A stretch of DNA of 63,731 nucleotides, taken from positions 1-63,731 of the forward strand of contig JBDRKQ010000204.1 of NCBI GenBank assembly GCA_043813895.1, read 5' to 3'. The notes below the pieces were generated by a model. That model searched no databases, was not told the DNA's origin, and saw nothing but the letters and a program-made list of their open reading frames with translations. The stretch is from CAZTAR01 sp043813895 (GTDB taxonomy: Bacteria; Planctomycetota; Phycisphaerae; UBA1845; UTPLA1). Both the position numbers and the translations under genes were made by a program. The number at the start of each line of letters is the position of its first letter. The stretch's first letter is position 1. Positions 62,422 to 63,731 of this stretch are shown one piece after another.

Positions 62422-63731
62422 CTACGAGCCAACGATCAGCTCGATGTACTTCTGGATGTCCAGGCCGTCCACCTGAGTATCGTCATTCAGGTCCAGGGCG
62501 TCCCAACCCACCGGCGGCGGCACGCTCAGCAAGGCGTCCACGAAACACGCCGTGTCCGCCTCCAGGGTGAACTGCCCGTTCCCGTCGCAGTCGAAAATCG
62601 GCGGCTGCGAATGGTCCTCCACCACCAGCGGGATCATCCGCTGGTCGCTACGCCCCAACGCATCGGTCACCTTGAACGTCGGATAAAACGTCCCGGCCTG
62701 CGTAGGCATTCCACTGAGGATCCCGTCGGCGAAGAAGCTCAGACCAGGCGGCAGCGACGTCGGCGGCACGAACTCCTGCGAATTCACGGCGGTCAACGCC
62801 GATGCGTTGTTGTACGTGGACAGCGTGTACTGCGAACCGTTGCCCCGGGAAATACCTATGGTCGGAGTTAGGTTCGTGTTGCCGACGCCGTAGTGGAACC
62901 GGATCTTCCCGTCGCTGTACAGCGTGACCGAGAAGTTGCACGGATCGTTGGGAACCGCAACCGTCTCCGCGGCCCAGCGGACGGTAACCTCACCGGACGT
63001 TCCGCTATCGATGAAAATGTCCTGGCCGGTGCCGGTCGTCCGCAAGTCGTCCCACATCGGGGCGATGCGGGTCGCCGCCCTGAGGATGGCGTCGCTGTTG
63101 TCGGGAGAAGCGCTGCTGCTCATGCCGAAGTGCAAAAAGCCGTTGCTGCACACCCAGACCGAGCCGTAATGCGTGCCGTAAAACGGAAAGCTGAACGGCA
63201 ACGGGTAAAGCCAGACCTGGTTGTCAGCCTGCCAGCCCTGCGCCGTCCCAACCTCCGCGAACCCGCTGCTGCCCAAGTCAACTTCAGCGTAGGCGCCCTG
63301 CGGCGGGAGAGACCAACTCAGCGGCGACTTGCCGCCGGAGGCCTGAAACTGGACCGGGCCGTAGGCGTCGTTGATGTAGCCATCAGGCAGGGAGGTCGTT
63401 GTGATGGTCGGCAGCGGCCAGTACACGGCGAGCGAAACAGCACGCGTGGTATCACCATCGTGGTCGGTGGTATTAACGAAGCTCACGATGTCGGAGTAGT
63501 TGTCGGCCGGTAGGTTATTCGCCTCCGAGTTGATCGAAACCGTCACCGTGCTGGACCCGTCGCCCGGAATAGTACCCGAGCCGTTCGCTACAGAAAGCCA
63601 CGGCTGCGTGACCGTAACCTGGTAGCTCAGCGGCGTGGCGTTGAGATTCTGCAAGAGATAGTCCTGGCTCACAGGAGTGAACGGACCGCCCAGGAAGCCT
63701 CCCGAATAGAAATCGCCAGCCGGCGAAACGC
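62422..63731 (-). CDS. Exported protein with BACON-like and dockerin-like parts, 5' end outside the window
   Basis: The reading frame is open to the right edge, so the N-terminus is missing; at least 436 residues are present. The first part in view (FYSGGFLGGPFTPVSQDYLL and LSYQVTVTQPWLSVANGSGT) is a BACON-like beta-sandwich. A middle domain follows (VWVCSNGFLHFGMSSSASPD and GKIRFHYGVGNT). The C-terminus has two Asp-rich calcium-type loops (DCDGNGQFTLEAD and LNDDTQVDGLDIQKY), as in planctomycete dockerin-type proteins. It is probably secreted or attached to the surface. Confidence 0.85.
   Translation of the reverse strand, partial: VSPAGDFYSGGFLGGPFTPVSQDYLLQNLNATPLSYQVTVTQPWLSVANGSGTIPGDGSSTVTVSINSEANNLPADNYSDIVSFVNTTDHDGDTTRAVSLAVYWPLPTITTTSLPDGYINDAYGPVQFQASGGKSPLSWSLPPQGAYAEVDLGSSGFAEVGTAQGWQADNQVWLYPLPFSFPFYGTHYGSVWVCSNGFLHFGMSSSASPDNSDAILRAATRIAPMWDDLRTTGTGQDIFIDSGTSGEVTVRWAAETVAVPNDPCNFSVTLYSDGKIRFHYGVGNTNLTPTIGISRGNGSQYTLSTYNNASALTAVNSQEFVPPTSLPPGLSFFADGILSGMPTQAGTFYPTFKVTDALGRSDQRMIPLVVEDHSQPPIFDCDGNGQFTLEADTACFVDALLSVPPPVGWDALDLNDDTQVDGLDIQKYIELIVGS

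Overview
The window is GC-rich and reads as a chromosomal piece of a flagellated, sediment-type member of the Planctomycetota, probably class Phycisphaerae. Evidence is indirect: a dockerin-like C-terminus on a BACON-like exported protein, a PEP-CTERM protein with HAF repeats, exported alpha/alpha-barrel and TPR proteins, a very large signal peptidase I, and many short interspersed palindromes of several families.

Layout. (1) 2-31 kb, minus strand: a FabH-like ketosynthase gene, then a nearly uninterrupted flagellar superoperon. In transcription order it is flgB-flgC-fliE-fliF-fliG-fliH-fliI-fliJ-motE-like-fliK-flgD-flgE-flbD-fliL-fliN-fliO-fliP-fliQ-fliR-flhB-flhA-flhF-flhG-small membrane protein-fliA-small acidic protein. 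Many junctions are ATGA-type overlaps. A good sigma-54 site lies just before flgB. Upstream are a GAFTGA-containing response regulator, a cytosolic histidine kinase, a FlgN-like chaperone and a large TPR protein. fliM, motA/B and flagellin are absent from the window. (2) 31-51 kb: housekeeping and accessory genes: an exported alpha/alpha-barrel protein, a lipid kinase, lepB, lptB, a Ser/Thr kinase, DAHP synthase, a PTP-like phosphatase, a LOG-family protein, a CDP-alcohol phosphatidyltransferase, ribBA, a GNAT acetyltransferase, a large exported protein, lipoproteins, a CBS protein, miaA and a Cys-rich exported protein. (3) 52.9-61.8 kb: an 8.9-kb integrative element in the 3' part of tRNA-Leu(GAG), bounded by perfect 60-bp direct repeats. 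(4) 61.8-63.7 kb: the remnant of a second integrase, an IS66-like fragment and a dockerin-type exported protein that runs off the right edge.

The most interesting system is the element. It encodes a tyrosine integrase, an XRE-like regulator, a D5-like ATPase, a TOPRIM primase, an AlpA-like HTH protein, another HTH protein, a HAF/PEP-CTERM exported cargo and a P27-type small terminase. It has no large terminase, capsid or tail gene. This is the gene set of a phage-inducible chromosomal island or phage satellite, which I do not know from Planctomycetota. The attachment core lies inside the integrase reading frame. In the integrated state the integrase ends at a TAG whose last base is chromosomal. 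In the predicted excised circle the same codon becomes TAT and the frame continues for 65 more residues, which now sit stranded at the other end of the element. Integration therefore appears to truncate the integrase, as in SSV-type archaeal viruses but at the C-terminus. A decayed second integrase tail beyond attR suggests earlier tandem occupation of the same tRNA site.
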